A DNA stretch of 64,000 nt, taken from CAXXIC01 sp049315325 (GTDB lineage: Bacteria > Bacteroidota > Bacteroidia > Bacteroidales > UBA7332). Location: positions 248,001-312,000 of the forward strand of contig JBMOKJ010000001.1 of the NCBI GenBank assembly GCA_049315325.1, in the 5' to 3' direction. The stretch's first letter is position 1; each line of letters starts with the position of its first letter. Below, piece by piece: positions 24,614 to 33,134 of this stretch. The notes below the pieces were generated by a model. It did no database searches. It was not told where the DNA came from and saw nothing but the letters and a program-made list of their open reading frames with translations. The position numbers and the translations under genes are program-made.

Positions 24614-25740
24614 GACTCGGATTCGACGCCAAACGCGCAGCACTCAATCGCACCGGGCTCGGCAACTACAGCCGCTATGTGGTGGAAATTCTTGCCGACA
24701 ATTCTACCGCAGACGAATATCTGCTTTATACACCCAAACTGAAACCCAACGGCTTTTTGGATGCTTTGTTGAAGCTCAAAAGCGTTTCTGTAAAAACTCC
24801 CGATACCTTTTTAGGCAAAAAACTAAAATCGTTTTGGCGCAGTCGTGGCATTGTTTCGCAACTGAAGCGTGATAAAATCGAGATTTTCCATGGACTAAGC
24901 AACGAATTGCCGTTTGGCATCAAAAGCTCGGGCATTAAAAGCGTGGTAACAATTCACGACCTAATTTTCCGCTGTCATCCAGAGTTTTACAAACCCATCG
25001 ACCGATATATTTACAACATAAAATTCCACTACGCCTGCCGTGCTGCGGACAAAATCATCGCTGTGAGTGAATGCTCGAAGCGGGACATTGTGCGGTTTTA
25101 CGGCATCGAATCGTCTAAAATCGAGGTAATTTACCAAGGCTGCGATGCCGTTTTCAAGCAAAAAGTTTCGAATGAAAAGTTGGAGGCGGTTCGAAAGAAA
25201 TACGACTTACCACAGGGATTTATTCTCTCGGTTGGGAGCATCGAAGCGCGCAAAAATCTGCTTTTGGCGGTGAAAGCATTACTGCATACCAACACACAAA
25301 TACCTCTTGTTGCCGTTGGAAAACGAACCGCCTACACCGCTGAAATCGAGCGATTCGTGGCAGAAAACAACCTCCAAAGCCGCGTCAAATTCCTGCACGA
25401 TGTACCTTTTGCGGATTTGCCAGCGGTATATCAGCTTGGAAAACTGTTTGTCTATCCGTCGCTCTACGAAGGATTTGGCATACCGCTCATCGAGGCGATT
25501 CACAGCGGATTACCGGTGATTGGCGCTACGGGTTCGTGCCTCGAAGAAGCGGGAGGACAAGACTCTGTTTACGTCAATCCATTCGACGAAAAAGAGCTCG
25601 CAAATGCCTTTGACACCATTTTATCGGATGAAGATTTGCAAACCCGAATGATTGCATCGGGCAGAGAATATGTGAAGCGATTCGACGAACAAATTCAAGC
25701 CGCACAAATAAGAAATCTCTACACCGAGATTTTGAAATAA
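24610..25740 (+). CDS. Family 4 glycosyltransferase (mannosyltransferase-like)
   Basis: 376 residues, GT-B fold. MRLGFDAKRAALNRTGLGNYSRYV opens the N-terminal domain (positions 1-24). VVTIHDLIFRCHPEFY near 116, SVGSIEARKNLLLAV near 205 and the EX7E motif YEGFGIPLIEAIHSG near 286 define GT4. The starting codon overlaps the aroK stop by 4 nt. Members of this group often act on O-antigen or similar glycans; substrate not evident. Confidence 0.88.
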   Translation: MRLGFDAKRAALNRTGLGNYSRYVVEILADNSTADEYLLYTPKLKPNGFLDALLKLKSVSVKTPDTFLGKKLKSFWRSRGIVSQLKRDKIEIFHGLSNELPFGIKSSGIKSVVTIHDLIFRCHPEFYKPIDRYIYNIKFHYACRAADKIIAVSECSKRDIVRFYGIESSKIEVIYQGCDAVFKQKVSNEKLEAVRKKYDLPQGFILSVGSIEARKNLLLAVKALLHTNTQIPLVAVGKRTAYTAEIERFVAENNLQSRVKFLHDVPFADLPAVYQLGKLFVYPSLYEGFGIPLIEAIHSGLPVIGATGSCLEEAGGQDSVYVNPFDEKELANAFDTILSDEDLQTRMIASGREYVKRFDEQIQAAQIRNLYTEILK

Positions 25741-25797
25741 CGATTTTGAACAAACCACACAACTGTGCGTTTATAATTGGACAAAATTATTTACTAT

Positions 25798-25883
25798 TGC
25801 CACAAAGACACGAAAGCACAAAGATTCACAAACCAAATTTTACAATTATTCGTGAATCTTAGAGTCTTAGAGACTTTGTGGCA
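25798..25883. repeat. Imperfect inverted repeat, dispersed intergenic type
   Basis: Two 32-nt arms (25798-25829 and 25852-25883) pair with about 25 of 32 positions and a 22-nt spacer. The ends TGCCACAAAG and GATTCAC are perfectly matched. The text ACAAAGACACGAAAGCACAAAG and its partner are of a kind I recall from many Bacteroidota intergenic regions. It ends 17 nt before the bcp ATG, so a hairpin could lie in the bcp leader. Confidence 0.75.
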
Positions 25884-25900
25884 GAAAAAAACTACAGAAA

Positions 25901-26359
25901 ATGGCACTAAAAGCAGGAGATAAAGCCCCCGAAATGTTGGGCATCAACCAAAACGGACAAGTGGTAAAAATCAGCGACTACGCTGGTAAGAAATTGGTGA
26001 TTTACTTTTACCCCAAAGACAGCACGCCAGGCTGCACCATGCAGGCTTGCAGCTTGCGCGACAACTACGCCGATCTGAAAAAAGCTGGTTACGAAATTCT
26101 TGGAGTGAGCATCGACAGCGCAAAATCGCACCTCAACTTCATCGCAAAACAGACTTTGCCGTTTGATTTGATTGCCGACACCGACAAAAAACTGGTGGAG
26201 ATATTCGGCGTTTGGGTAGAGAAGTCAATGTACGGTCGCTCGTATATGGGAACTGCCCGCACCACCTTCATTATCGACGAAAACGGAGTTATCGAGCAAG
26301 TGATTGAACCGAAAGAGGTGAAAACCAAAGAACACGCAGCTCAACTGCTTAACCGCTAA
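25901..26359 (+). CDS. bcp: Thioredoxin-dependent peroxiredoxin (BCP/PrxQ)
   Basis: 152 residues. The active-site segment PGCTMQAC puts the peroxidatic Cys at 45 and the resolving Cys at 50, the PrxQ arrangement. YFYPKDSTPGC (35-45) and GVSIDSAKSHLNF near 68 are typical. It reduces hydrogen peroxide and organic peroxides using thioredoxin in the cytoplasm. The next gene starts 11 nt later, so a two-gene unit is possible. Confidence 0.95.
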   Translation: MALKAGDKAPEMLGINQNGQVVKISDYAGKKLVIYFYPKDSTPGCTMQACSLRDNYADLKKAGYEILGVSIDSAKSHLNFIAKQTLPFDLIADTDKKLVEIFGVWVEKSMYGRSYMGTARTTFIIDENGVIEQVIEPKEVKTKEHAAQLLNR

Positions 26360-26370
26360 TCTTCTCAAAA

Positions 26371-27372
26371 GTGAACATCTATAAATTACTGAAATACAAC
26401 AAACTGATTAAGAATTTCCGCATCAAAAGTGCGGGAATTTTTCTGTTGCACACATTGGGAAAACGCTATTTGGCGATCTATTTTGATCCGGTGCTCGCGT
26501 GCAATCTGCGTTGTCAAATGTGCTATTTCAGTGATGAAGAAATTCGCAAAACGATGAAAGGAGTTCTCCCACAAGAGCATATCGCATTGTTGGAAAATGC
26601 CTTCTTCCATCGAGCCATCAAGCTACAAATTGGTTGCGGTGCAGAGCCTTCGCTTTACAAGCACAACGTTGAGGTAATCTCGTTAGCAAAGCAGAAAGGT
26701 GTGCCCTACATTTCGATGACAAGCAATGGAAATCTGCTTTCGAAAGACGATTTGCAAAGCTTCTTCGCTGCTGGTCTCGATGAAATTACGCTCTCGATGC
26801 ACGGCGTATATCGCGAAACGTATGAGAAGTTGATGACCAATGCCAACTACGATAAGTTTCACGAAATACTGACGGCTGTAACCGAGCTAAAACAACAATT
26901 CCCAAACATTAAACTGCGCATCAACTACACCATCAACAACGACAATCTGATGGAGCTTTCCGAGTTGTTCGATCTTTACGGAAAATACTCGATTGATATT
27001 CTCCAAATGCGTCCTATTCAAAAAATTGGCGATTCAGTTTACAATAATTTCTCAATCGAACCCATTATCAAACATTACGAAGAAACCATCGGAAAAATCT
27101 CTGCGATTTGCAAAGAGCGCAAAATAATGTGTCTTGCCCCCACGCTGAAATCTCTTGTAGAACCCGACAATAAGAATCATCTTGTGGTTGAATCCACCTA
27201 CTGCTACATTTCCCCTAAAAGCACTTGGCAAGACGATTTTGATCTAACCACCGACACATACGAATCGTATGCAAAACGAGTCAACCTCGGGAAAACGCTG
27301 TTCAATGATATTTTCAGAAAAAAATCGGATTACGACTCCGACACACGCAACCTCAACTACACCGTTTCTTAA
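26371..27372 (+). CDS. Radical SAM protein
   Basis: 333 residues starting with GTG. The cluster-binding motif CNLRCQMC supplies Cys44, Cys48 and Cys51. IGCGAEPSL near 88 and MTSNGNLL near 112 fit the radical SAM barrel, and LRINYTINNDN near 190 belongs to its second half. The C-terminal third has few Cys, so no clear SPASM domain with extra clusters. Reaction unknown. It sits between bcp and recA, with no informative neighbours. Confidence 0.85.
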   Translation: MNIYKLLKYNKLIKNFRIKSAGIFLLHTLGKRYLAIYFDPVLACNLRCQMCYFSDEEIRKTMKGVLPQEHIALLENAFFHRAIKLQIGCGAEPSLYKHNVEVISLAKQKGVPYISMTSNGNLLSKDDLQSFFAAGLDEITLSMHGVYRETYEKLMTNANYDKFHEILTAVTELKQQFPNIKLRINYTINNDNLMELSELFDLYGKYSIDILQMRPIQKIGDSVYNNFSIEPIIKHYEETIGKISAICKERKIMCLAPTLKSLVEPDNKNHLVVESTYCYISPKSTWQDDFDLTTDTYESYAKRVNLGKTLFNDIFRKKSDYDSDTRNLNYTVS

Positions 27373-27460
27373 AATTCCTTATAACTTCTTCGAAACTCAA
27401 ATTGAAAAAGTTTCTTTTGAGATTTCGAAAAAATCCTCTTTTAATTTCAAGAGAATACTT

Positions 27461-27468
27461 TATCTTTG
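27461..27468 (+). promoter_or_regulatory. -7 promoter element TATCTTTG
   Basis: Exact TAnnTTTG match, 31 nt before the recA ATG, preceded by T-rich sequence but no clear -33 TTTG. Confidence 0.5.
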
Positions 27469-27499
27469 AAAAAAAATACAACAATAAAACGAAAATAAA

Positions 27500-28531
27500 A
27501 TGGCAAAAGAACAGAAAGATCAGGAGATTAAATTCCCTGCCTCAAGCGAAAAGCTCAAAGCATTGCAAGCAGCAATGGACAAAATCGAAAAAAACTTCGG
27601 AAAAGGCTCTATCATGAAAATGGGCGACGAAGTGATTGACGATGTTCCCGTAATTCCATCTGGCTCTATCGGACTCGATGCGGCGCTTGGTGTGGGCGGT
27701 TATCCACGCGGTCGTGTCATCGAAATCTACGGACCGGAATCATCGGGTAAAACCACACTCGCCATCCACGCTATTGCGCAAGCACAAAAAGCAGGCGGAA
27801 TTGCAGCATTTATCGATGCAGAGCACGCTTTCGACCGTTTCTATGCCGAAAAATTGGGCGTTGATATCGAGAATCTCTGGATTTCGCAACCCGATAGCGG
27901 TGAGCAAGCACTCGAAATCGCGGAGCAGTTGATTCGTTCTTCTGCCATCGACATTATCGTGATTGACTCTGTTGCTGCATTAACACCTAAAGCGGAGCTC
28001 GAAGGCGATATGGGAGACTCTAAAATGGGTCTGCAAGCACGTTTGATGTCGCAAGCGTTGCGAAAAATGACCGGAACCATCAGCAAAACCAACACCACTT
28101 GTATCTTCATCAACCAGTTGCGCGACAAAATCGGCGTGATGTTTGGCAATCCCGAAACTACCACCGGTGGTAACGCGCTGAAATTCTACGCATCGGTTCG
28201 TCTCGACATCCGTAAATTGGGTCAAATCAAAGAGGGCGATGAAGCTGTCGGAAACCAAGCTCGTGTGAAAGTGGTGAAAAACAAAGTGGCACCACCGTTC
28301 AAAAAAGCAGAATTCGACATCGTGTTTGGCGAAGGAATCTCCCGCGTGGGTGAAATCGTGGATCTTGGTGTTGACAAAGGTATCGTAAAGAAAAGCGGTT
28401 CGTGGTTTAGCTACAACGATACGAAACTCGGACAAGGTCGCGAATCTGCAAAAACAACGCTCAAAGACAATCCAGAATTGGCTGACGAAATCACAGCGTT
28501 GATTATGAACGCGTTGACCACCAAAGCATAA
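27500..28531 (+). CDS. recA: Recombinase RecA
   Basis: 343 residues. The Walker A motif GPESSGKTT is at 78-86. GSIMKMGD near 35, IDAEHAFD near 110, VIDSVAAL (Walker B) near 154, SQALRKMTG near 184 and INQLRDKIGVMFGNPETT (L2 region) near 204 are all present. It forms ATP-dependent filaments on single-stranded DNA for recombination, and promotes the SOS response where that exists. The C-terminal acidic tail is short. I see no convincing LexA-type palindrome upstream. Confidence 0.98.
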   Translation: MAKEQKDQEIKFPASSEKLKALQAAMDKIEKNFGKGSIMKMGDEVIDDVPVIPSGSIGLDAALGVGGYPRGRVIEIYGPESSGKTTLAIHAIAQAQKAGGIAAFIDAEHAFDRFYAEKLGVDIENLWISQPDSGEQALEIAEQLIRSSAIDIIVIDSVAALTPKAELEGDMGDSKMGLQARLMSQALRKMTGTISKTNTTCIFINQLRDKIGVMFGNPETTTGGNALKFYASVRLDIRKLGQIKEGDEAVGNQARVKVVKNKVAPPFKKAEFDIVFGEGISRVGEIVDLGVDKGIVKKSGSWFSYNDTKLGQGRESAKTTLKDNPELADEITALIMNALTTKA

Positions 28532-28548
28532 CAGAAGGAACAAATTGT

Positions 28549-29250
28549 ATGTCGGACTATGCAGACTACACCTACAATTCGACCAATCCGTTGCAACGGT
28601 TTTCGCACCGGACGCGGTTTAAGAATGCTGTAACTGCGATTCCGACAAACAGCCCAAAATCACTCAAAATTCTCGATTTTGGATGTGGCGACGGAATGTT
28701 TATTCACCAATTGCGGCAAAGCATAGGAGCTTCGGCTTTCATAGTTGGGTATGAACCTTTCATGGAGTCGTATTCCATCAACGGTGAACGAATAGAGAAA
28801 AATTGGTCTAAGGTTTTAAAACTGGTGGACGAAAAAGGAGAATTCGATTTCGTCACCTGTTTTGAAGTTTTAGAGCATCTGCCTCCGCAATTGCTGCACA
28901 ATGCGTTGGAAGATATTCATACGGTCGTAGCCCAAAATGGCTCGGTAATTGTGTCTGTTCCCATTGAAAAAGGTTTTCCAGCGGTGGTGAAAGGCTTTCT
29001 ACGAAGGCGAGAAGGTGAAAGCTACCGACGTATTTGGTGCTATCGCAATATCTGGCGTTCGTATCTTGGAAAATCGGTCGAGCGACAATTCGCAGAAGAG
29101 GGTTATTTGCATCACGTTGGCTTCTATTTCGAAGAACTTGAGTTGCAATTCGAACCCTTCTTCTCTGTCGAGTCACGATCATTTTCTCCTTTAAAAGCAG
29201 CAGGATTTCAATTCAATTCGCAGGTTTTTTACACCTTAAAGAAGAGATAA
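28549..29250 (+). CDS. Class I SAM-dependent methyltransferase
   Basis: 233 residues. The SAM-binding motif I is ILDFGCGDGMF near 41. FDFVTCFEVLEHLPP near 100 is motif II/post-II. The C-terminus contains RRREGESYRRIWCYRN, a basic stretch that might contact the acceptor. Similar methyltransferases occur in glycan, lipid and quinone pathways; the acceptor is unknown. It is 17 nt downstream of recA on the same strand and followed by a strong terminator, so it may share the recA transcript. Confidence 0.85.
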   Translation: MSDYADYTYNSTNPLQRFSHRTRFKNAVTAIPTNSPKSLKILDFGCGDGMFIHQLRQSIGASAFIVGYEPFMESYSINGERIEKNWSKVLKLVDEKGEFDFVTCFEVLEHLPPQLLHNALEDIHTVVAQNGSVIVSVPIEKGFPAVVKGFLRRREGESYRRIWCYRNIWRSYLGKSVERQFAEEGYLHHVGFYFEELELQFEPFFSVESRSFSPLKAAGFQFNSQVFYTLKKR

Positions 29251-29290
29251 AAAAAGCACAAACTTCAAATCTGCGAAGTTTGTGCTTTTT
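29251..29290. terminator. Bidirectional intrinsic terminator
   Basis: A 16-bp perfect stem (29251-29266 with 29275-29290) and 8-nt loop, A-rich on the left and T-rich on the right. It separates the convergent methyltransferase and SMP-30-like genes. Confidence 0.9.
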
Positions 29291-29311
29291 TATTATATCT
29301 ATGATTAAGAT

Positions 29312-30187
29312 TTACTCTCTGCCGGGGTATTTCACCAAAAATTTCTCGATGCAGCCTCTGTCGGCAAGAGTTACAAAGAGCGTCTTGCGATTTTTTCCGC
29401 CGAATGTCACATTGGTTGGCATTTTGCCTTTCAGATAAATTTCGCGAAGCATCTGACCTTTGGGGCTTAGCATCACTACTGTCCCTTTATCGCGACGTGC
29501 AACATAGAGATTCCCTTTTGCATCGCATCGCATACCATCCAATCCATAATCGGTAAATTCGTAGAAAAGGCGTTTGTTTCTTGTATTGCCATACTCGTCG
29601 ATGTCGAACACCCAAATTTTTCGTTGAATTGTTTCGTTCACATAGAGCAACTTTTCATCGGGGCTTACCTCAATGCCATTCACCGTTCCCATTCGAGGTT
29701 CAATCAACGTGAATCTACCTTTGGGGTCAATTTTCCAAATGCGGCCAATGCTTTTTTTCCAGTTTGGATCACTGGCGTAGAGAAATCCTCTTTTGCTCAG
29801 CGCAATATCGTTGGGTTGACTCAACGACTCTTCGTGAGCAAACTCCGAAACTAGTCTCGTATCTGTATTTATCGAAAAAATACGATGCGTCATATAGTCG
29901 GCAACAAACATCTCATTCTTGTTGTAGAAGCGAATGCCATTTCCCACAGCGCCTTGGGGCAATTCCACAAACAGATCCGCAACACCTTCGGGCGTAACTC
30001 GACCGATTGTTCCCTGTTTCTCGAAATTGACGGCATACAGATTGCCCTCGGGATCACATGCCGGACCTTCAATCCCATTCGTAAACTGCTTCTCGGGAGT
30101 ATAATCCGCCACTTTGTAGAGCGATTTGTCTGCCGAACAAGAGGCAAAAAGCAGAATTCCACCTGCTAACCAACCAAAAACCTTCAT
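29312..30187 (-). CDS. SMP-30/gluconolactonase-like beta-propeller lipoprotein
   Basis: 291 residues with lipobox FASC (Cys17). Repeated strands such as GIEGPACDPEGNLYAVN near 38, QPNDIALSKRGFLYASD near 124, NGIEVSPDEKLLYVNE near 165 and DGMRCDAKGNLYVA near 214 form a six-bladed propeller of the SMP-30/LRE type. Metal ligands Glu40, Asn and Asp are consistent with a lactonase-type site. Probably membrane-anchored in the periplasm; lactone or sugar-acid substrate inferred only from the fold. Confidence 0.85.
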   Translation of the reverse strand: MKVFGWLAGGILLFASCSADKSLYKVADYTPEKQFTNGIEGPACDPEGNLYAVNFEKQGTIGRVTPEGVADLFVELPQGAVGNGIRFYNKNEMFVADYMTHRIFSINTDTRLVSEFAHEESLSQPNDIALSKRGFLYASDPNWKKSIGRIWKIDPKGRFTLIEPRMGTVNGIEVSPDEKLLYVNETIQRKIWVFDIDEYGNTRNKRLFYEFTDYGLDGMRCDAKGNLYVARRDKGTVVMLSPKGQMLREIYLKGKMPTNVTFGGKNRKTLFVTLADRGCIEKFLVKYPGRE

Positions 30188-30272
30188 CTTGTATTATTTA
30201 TTGTTGAAGCAGTAAAATTAGGGATTTTAGATGAATTTATGAGGAATAGGAGAAAAATTGTTGCAAAAGCAA

Positions 30273-30302
30273 ATTGAGCACTAAATTAATTTTCTATTTT
30301 TG
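30273..30302 (+). promoter_or_regulatory. Promoter ATTG-N18-TATTTTTG
   Basis: ATTG at 30273-30276 and an exact -7 element at 30295-30302, 43 nt before the ATG of the hypothetical gene. Spacing is one base shorter than ideal. Confidence 0.5.
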
Positions 30303-30345
30303 TATCAATTAAGTAATTAAAAACCAACTGCACAAAAAAGAGATT

Positions 30346-31023
30346 ATGATACAAAAACTAACAAAACTGTTCATTCTAATTATACCATTAACTATAACAA
30401 GTAAAGTTCATTCTCAAAACCAAAAAATTGCAATTATCAGCATTGAAGACACAATGATTGTACGTTGTCATGTTGGACTAACAATATTCTCAAATTTTAC
30501 TGACACACTTGATATCAAAGCGCCTATTGGCACATTTATAGAGAATACCTTGGCTAAATATCTTTCTCCCGATTACGATGTGGAGATAATAAAAGTGCCT
30601 TCAAATATTAGGAATAATACTACCACATTTTTTGGGAGAAGCAAAGAATATAAAGCTTGGATAAAAGAGATTGAACCCAAATACAATATAATTATTTTGG
30701 TTGAAAACATTGCTGTTCCTGACGTAATGAATATCAAAGTTCCAGCCAAAACTTCAGGCTTCTACACTCGAATGTCACGAAAATATATCTATTCAACAAT
30801 CACATTCAACGCATATAAAACCGATCCTAGAAAAGAGTTGGAATACTATAATATGGGTGGAAAATTTCTTACTGAAATCAAAGATTTTGATTTACCAGAA
30901 GATAAAAGAACATTCTCAAAGAGCGGATTAGCCTATATTCAAGAAGCGTTGTTAGTTCATATAGATAAAAGAATTCTTTACTTTTTGCATAAATCTTTCT
31001 TGAGTCCGAATGCTGGAATGTAA
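30346..31023 (+). CDS. Hypothetical exported protein
   Basis: 225 residues, not recognised. The first about 23 residues are a signal peptide ending VHSQ. The rest is mixed alpha/beta with IAIISIEDTMIVR near 28, a stretch TLAKYLSPDYDVEIIKVP near 64, NIIILVENIAVP near 105 and a basic Tyr/Lys-rich middle. It has one Cys (in VRCHVG) and no membrane segment after the signal. It is more AT-rich than the neighbouring genes and stands alone with its own promoter. Its coding nature is supported by its length, start, promoter and signal peptide. Function unknown. Confidence 0.75.
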   Translation: MIQKLTKLFILIIPLTITSKVHSQNQKIAIISIEDTMIVRCHVGLTIFSNFTDTLDIKAPIGTFIENTLAKYLSPDYDVEIIKVPSNIRNNTTTFFGRSKEYKAWIKEIEPKYNIIILVENIAVPDVMNIKVPAKTSGFYTRMSRKYIYSTITFNAYKTDPRKELEYYNMGGKFLTEIKDFDLPEDKRTFSKSGLAYIQEALLVHIDKRILYFLHKSFLSPNAGM

Positions 31024-31030
31024 TTTTAAA

Positions 31031-33091
31031 TCACTTCTCCAACCTCACCCGAGCATCCACGGCAATCACGCCTTTCGATGTGGCGAGGAGTGGATTTATA
31101 TCAACCTCCTTGATTTCGCTGGCGAAGCGGAGGAGCGTGGATAGGCGGACGATGACTTCTGCAAACTGTTTTTCGTCGATGCCCTGCTGACCGCGGGTGC
31201 CTTTGATGATTTTGTAAGCACGTAGGGAGTGAATCATCGAGAAGGCCTCTTCGTAGCTCAACGCCGCGAGACCTGAGGCGACATCCTGCAACACTTCGAC
31301 GAATATTCCGCCCAAACCGCAGAGCACCACGTGCCCGAATCGCTCTTCGAACTTGCCACCCACAAACAGCTCCTGCCCTTTTAGCATCGGCTGAATCATC
31401 ACCGTGGTGGAATCGGCAATTGCCATCAGGCGGTCGAACTCCAGCGCGAGGTGTTGTTCTGATTTGATGTTGAGCACCACGCCACCCACGTCCGATTTGT
31501 GAACCGGACCGACTACTTTTGCTACGATTGGGAAGCCGAGTTTGTTTGCTTGCGCAAGAATTTCCACTTTGTTTTCTGAAACAAATTCCTCCACCATTTT
31601 TATTCCCGCGGCTTTGAAAAGTTGTTGCACCGCGGCAGGCGATAGGTACCCATTTTCAGTAGTCGTATCAATAATTTTACGTATCAGCGGAATGTCCACA
31701 CCGTAGAGTTCAATCTCTTTGTTGGCAGGTTTGGGCGTGTTGATTACCCGTGTAACAGCTGTTGCCAGCGACACTTCGTCGGAGAAGTTGACGTGGCCTT
31801 TCGCCAGAAAGTCGTTCACCTCTTCGGAGGCATTGATGATGGAGGGCAGAATCGGGAAAATGGGTTTCGAGCCGCGCACCATCCGCTCGTGAATGACCTC
31901 CAGCGCGTCGGAGACTTTTCCCAAACCGGTACTACCAAAGATGACGGCGATGGCATCCGTTTCGGGAAAATCGGTTTCGCAGAAGTCAATCGCCAAGCCC
32001 AAATCATCAGCCGTACCTGTTCCCAAAATATCAATCGGATTGGAGGTGGCAGCGCCAGGCAGGAGTTTCGATTTGAGCAACTCAGCAGCTTCGCCCGTCA
32101 GCTGTGGAACGAGCATTCCGCCTTTCGACAGTGCATCGGTGAGGATAACGGCCGGTCCGCCAGCATGAGTGACGATGGCAAAGTTTCTCCCTTGCAACTC
32201 CTTGAGCGTGAAAACACATGCCACGGTCGCCAACTCTTCGCGACTGAAACAACGTACAATTCCCGCTTTGCGGAAAAGTGCCTCGACGGCAGAATCGCTG
32301 CTGGCCAACGCTCCGGTGTGCGACGATGCAGCGCGACTGCCCGACTCGGTGCTACCCGATTTGATGGCAGCTATTTTACATCCTTTTTTTATCAAAGATG
32401 ATGCGTGATAAAGCAGTCTTTCTGGCGATTTGATGGTTTCGACGTAGAGGAGTTTGATTTTTGAATCGAGGGTTTCGTCGAAATGTTCGTCCATGTATTG
32501 CAACACGTCTTCCACACCGATTTGTCCGGCATTGCCCACCGACCACACGGAGTTGAAACGCAGCCCTTTTGGCAGCGCTGTTTCGATGACGAAAAGCGCC
32601 GTGCCGCCCGAACTGGAGATGAAATCGACTCCCTCGGGATGCAATTTTGGGACGGGCGACGTAAACACGCTGTGGTGGTAGCGGTTGATTACCCCAATGC
32701 AGTTGGGTCCGATGAGCGAAGCTCCGTGTGCATTGGCAATCTCAATCATCCGCGCTTCGGCAGCTGCGCCTTCGGGCGTTTCTTCGCCAAAACCAGCCGA
32801 AACCACAATAAATGCTTTCACTCCTTTTTGTGAAGCCAACACTTCTACAGCCTCCACGCAAAGGTGTGCCGGAACTGCCAAAATCGCCAAATCGGTCTGC
32901 GGAATTTCTTCCACCGAACGGTAGGAGCGCACGCCCTGCACCTCATCTTCGCGGGGATTGACCACGTAGAGTTCGCCGGAAAATTTTCCAAGTAGGATAT
33001 TGTGGACAAGGTTTCCGCCGGGTTTGCGGATATTGTTGGAACCACCTATAACGACTATGCTGCGGGGGGTGATGAGTTGAGGAGTAATCAT
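31031..33091 (-). CDS. ADP-forming acetate/acyl-CoA ligase, fused alpha-beta form
   Basis: 686 residues. Residues about 1-130 are the CoA-binding domain (SIVVIGGSNNIRKPGG), about 145-290 the succinyl-CoA-ligase-like domain with the phospho-His loop SSHTGALA near 254, then a second ligase domain to about 450. An ATP-grasp domain occupies about 475-686 (KLGFPIVAKVVGPVHKSDVGGV near 518; VDINPLLA near 664). The enzyme converts acyl-CoA, ADP and phosphate to free acid, CoA and ATP, an energy-conserving step in fermentation. Single gene with a -7 element just upstream inside the DNA glycosylase gene. Confidence 0.92.
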   Translation of the reverse strand: MITPQLITPRSIVVIGGSNNIRKPGGNLVHNILLGKFSGELYVVNPREDEVQGVRSYRSVEEIPQTDLAILAVPAHLCVEAVEVLASQKGVKAFIVVSAGFGEETPEGAAAEARMIEIANAHGASLIGPNCIGVINRYHHSVFTSPVPKLHPEGVDFISSSGGTALFVIETALPKGLRFNSVWSVGNAGQIGVEDVLQYMDEHFDETLDSKIKLLYVETIKSPERLLYHASSLIKKGCKIAAIKSGSTESGSRAASSHTGALASSDSAVEALFRKAGIVRCFSREELATVACVFTLKELQGRNFAIVTHAGGPAVILTDALSKGGMLVPQLTGEAAELLKSKLLPGAATSNPIDILGTGTADDLGLAIDFCETDFPETDAIAVIFGSTGLGKVSDALEVIHERMVRGSKPIFPILPSIINASEEVNDFLAKGHVNFSDEVSLATAVTRVINTPKPANKEIELYGVDIPLIRKIIDTTTENGYLSPAAVQQLFKAAGIKMVEEFVSENKVEILAQANKLGFPIVAKVVGPVHKSDVGGVVLNIKSEQHLALEFDRLMAIADSTTVMIQPMLKGQELFVGGKFEERFGHVVLCGLGGIFVEVLQDVASGLAALSYEEAFSMIHSLRAYKIIKGTRGQQGIDEKQFAEVIVRLSTLLRFASEIKEVDINPLLATSKGVIAVDARVRLEK

Positions 33092-33097
33092 GATATT

Positions 33098-33126
33098 GTT
33101 ACAAGTTACAAGGAGTTAGTTACAAG
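33098..33126. repeat. Short GTTACAA heptamer array
   Basis: GTTACAA occurs at 33098-33104, 33105-33111 and 33119-33125, with a degenerate unit between. It fills the 43-nt gap between the acyl-CoA ligase start and the DNA glycosylase stop. Confidence 0.7.
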
Positions 33127-33134
33127 ATATTTTT

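Noticed and set aside
31793..32401. A 202-codon plus-strand frame opposite the acyl-CoA ligase
   Set aside because: Shadow frame of a clear gene; Arg/Gly/Gln-rich and without domain features.
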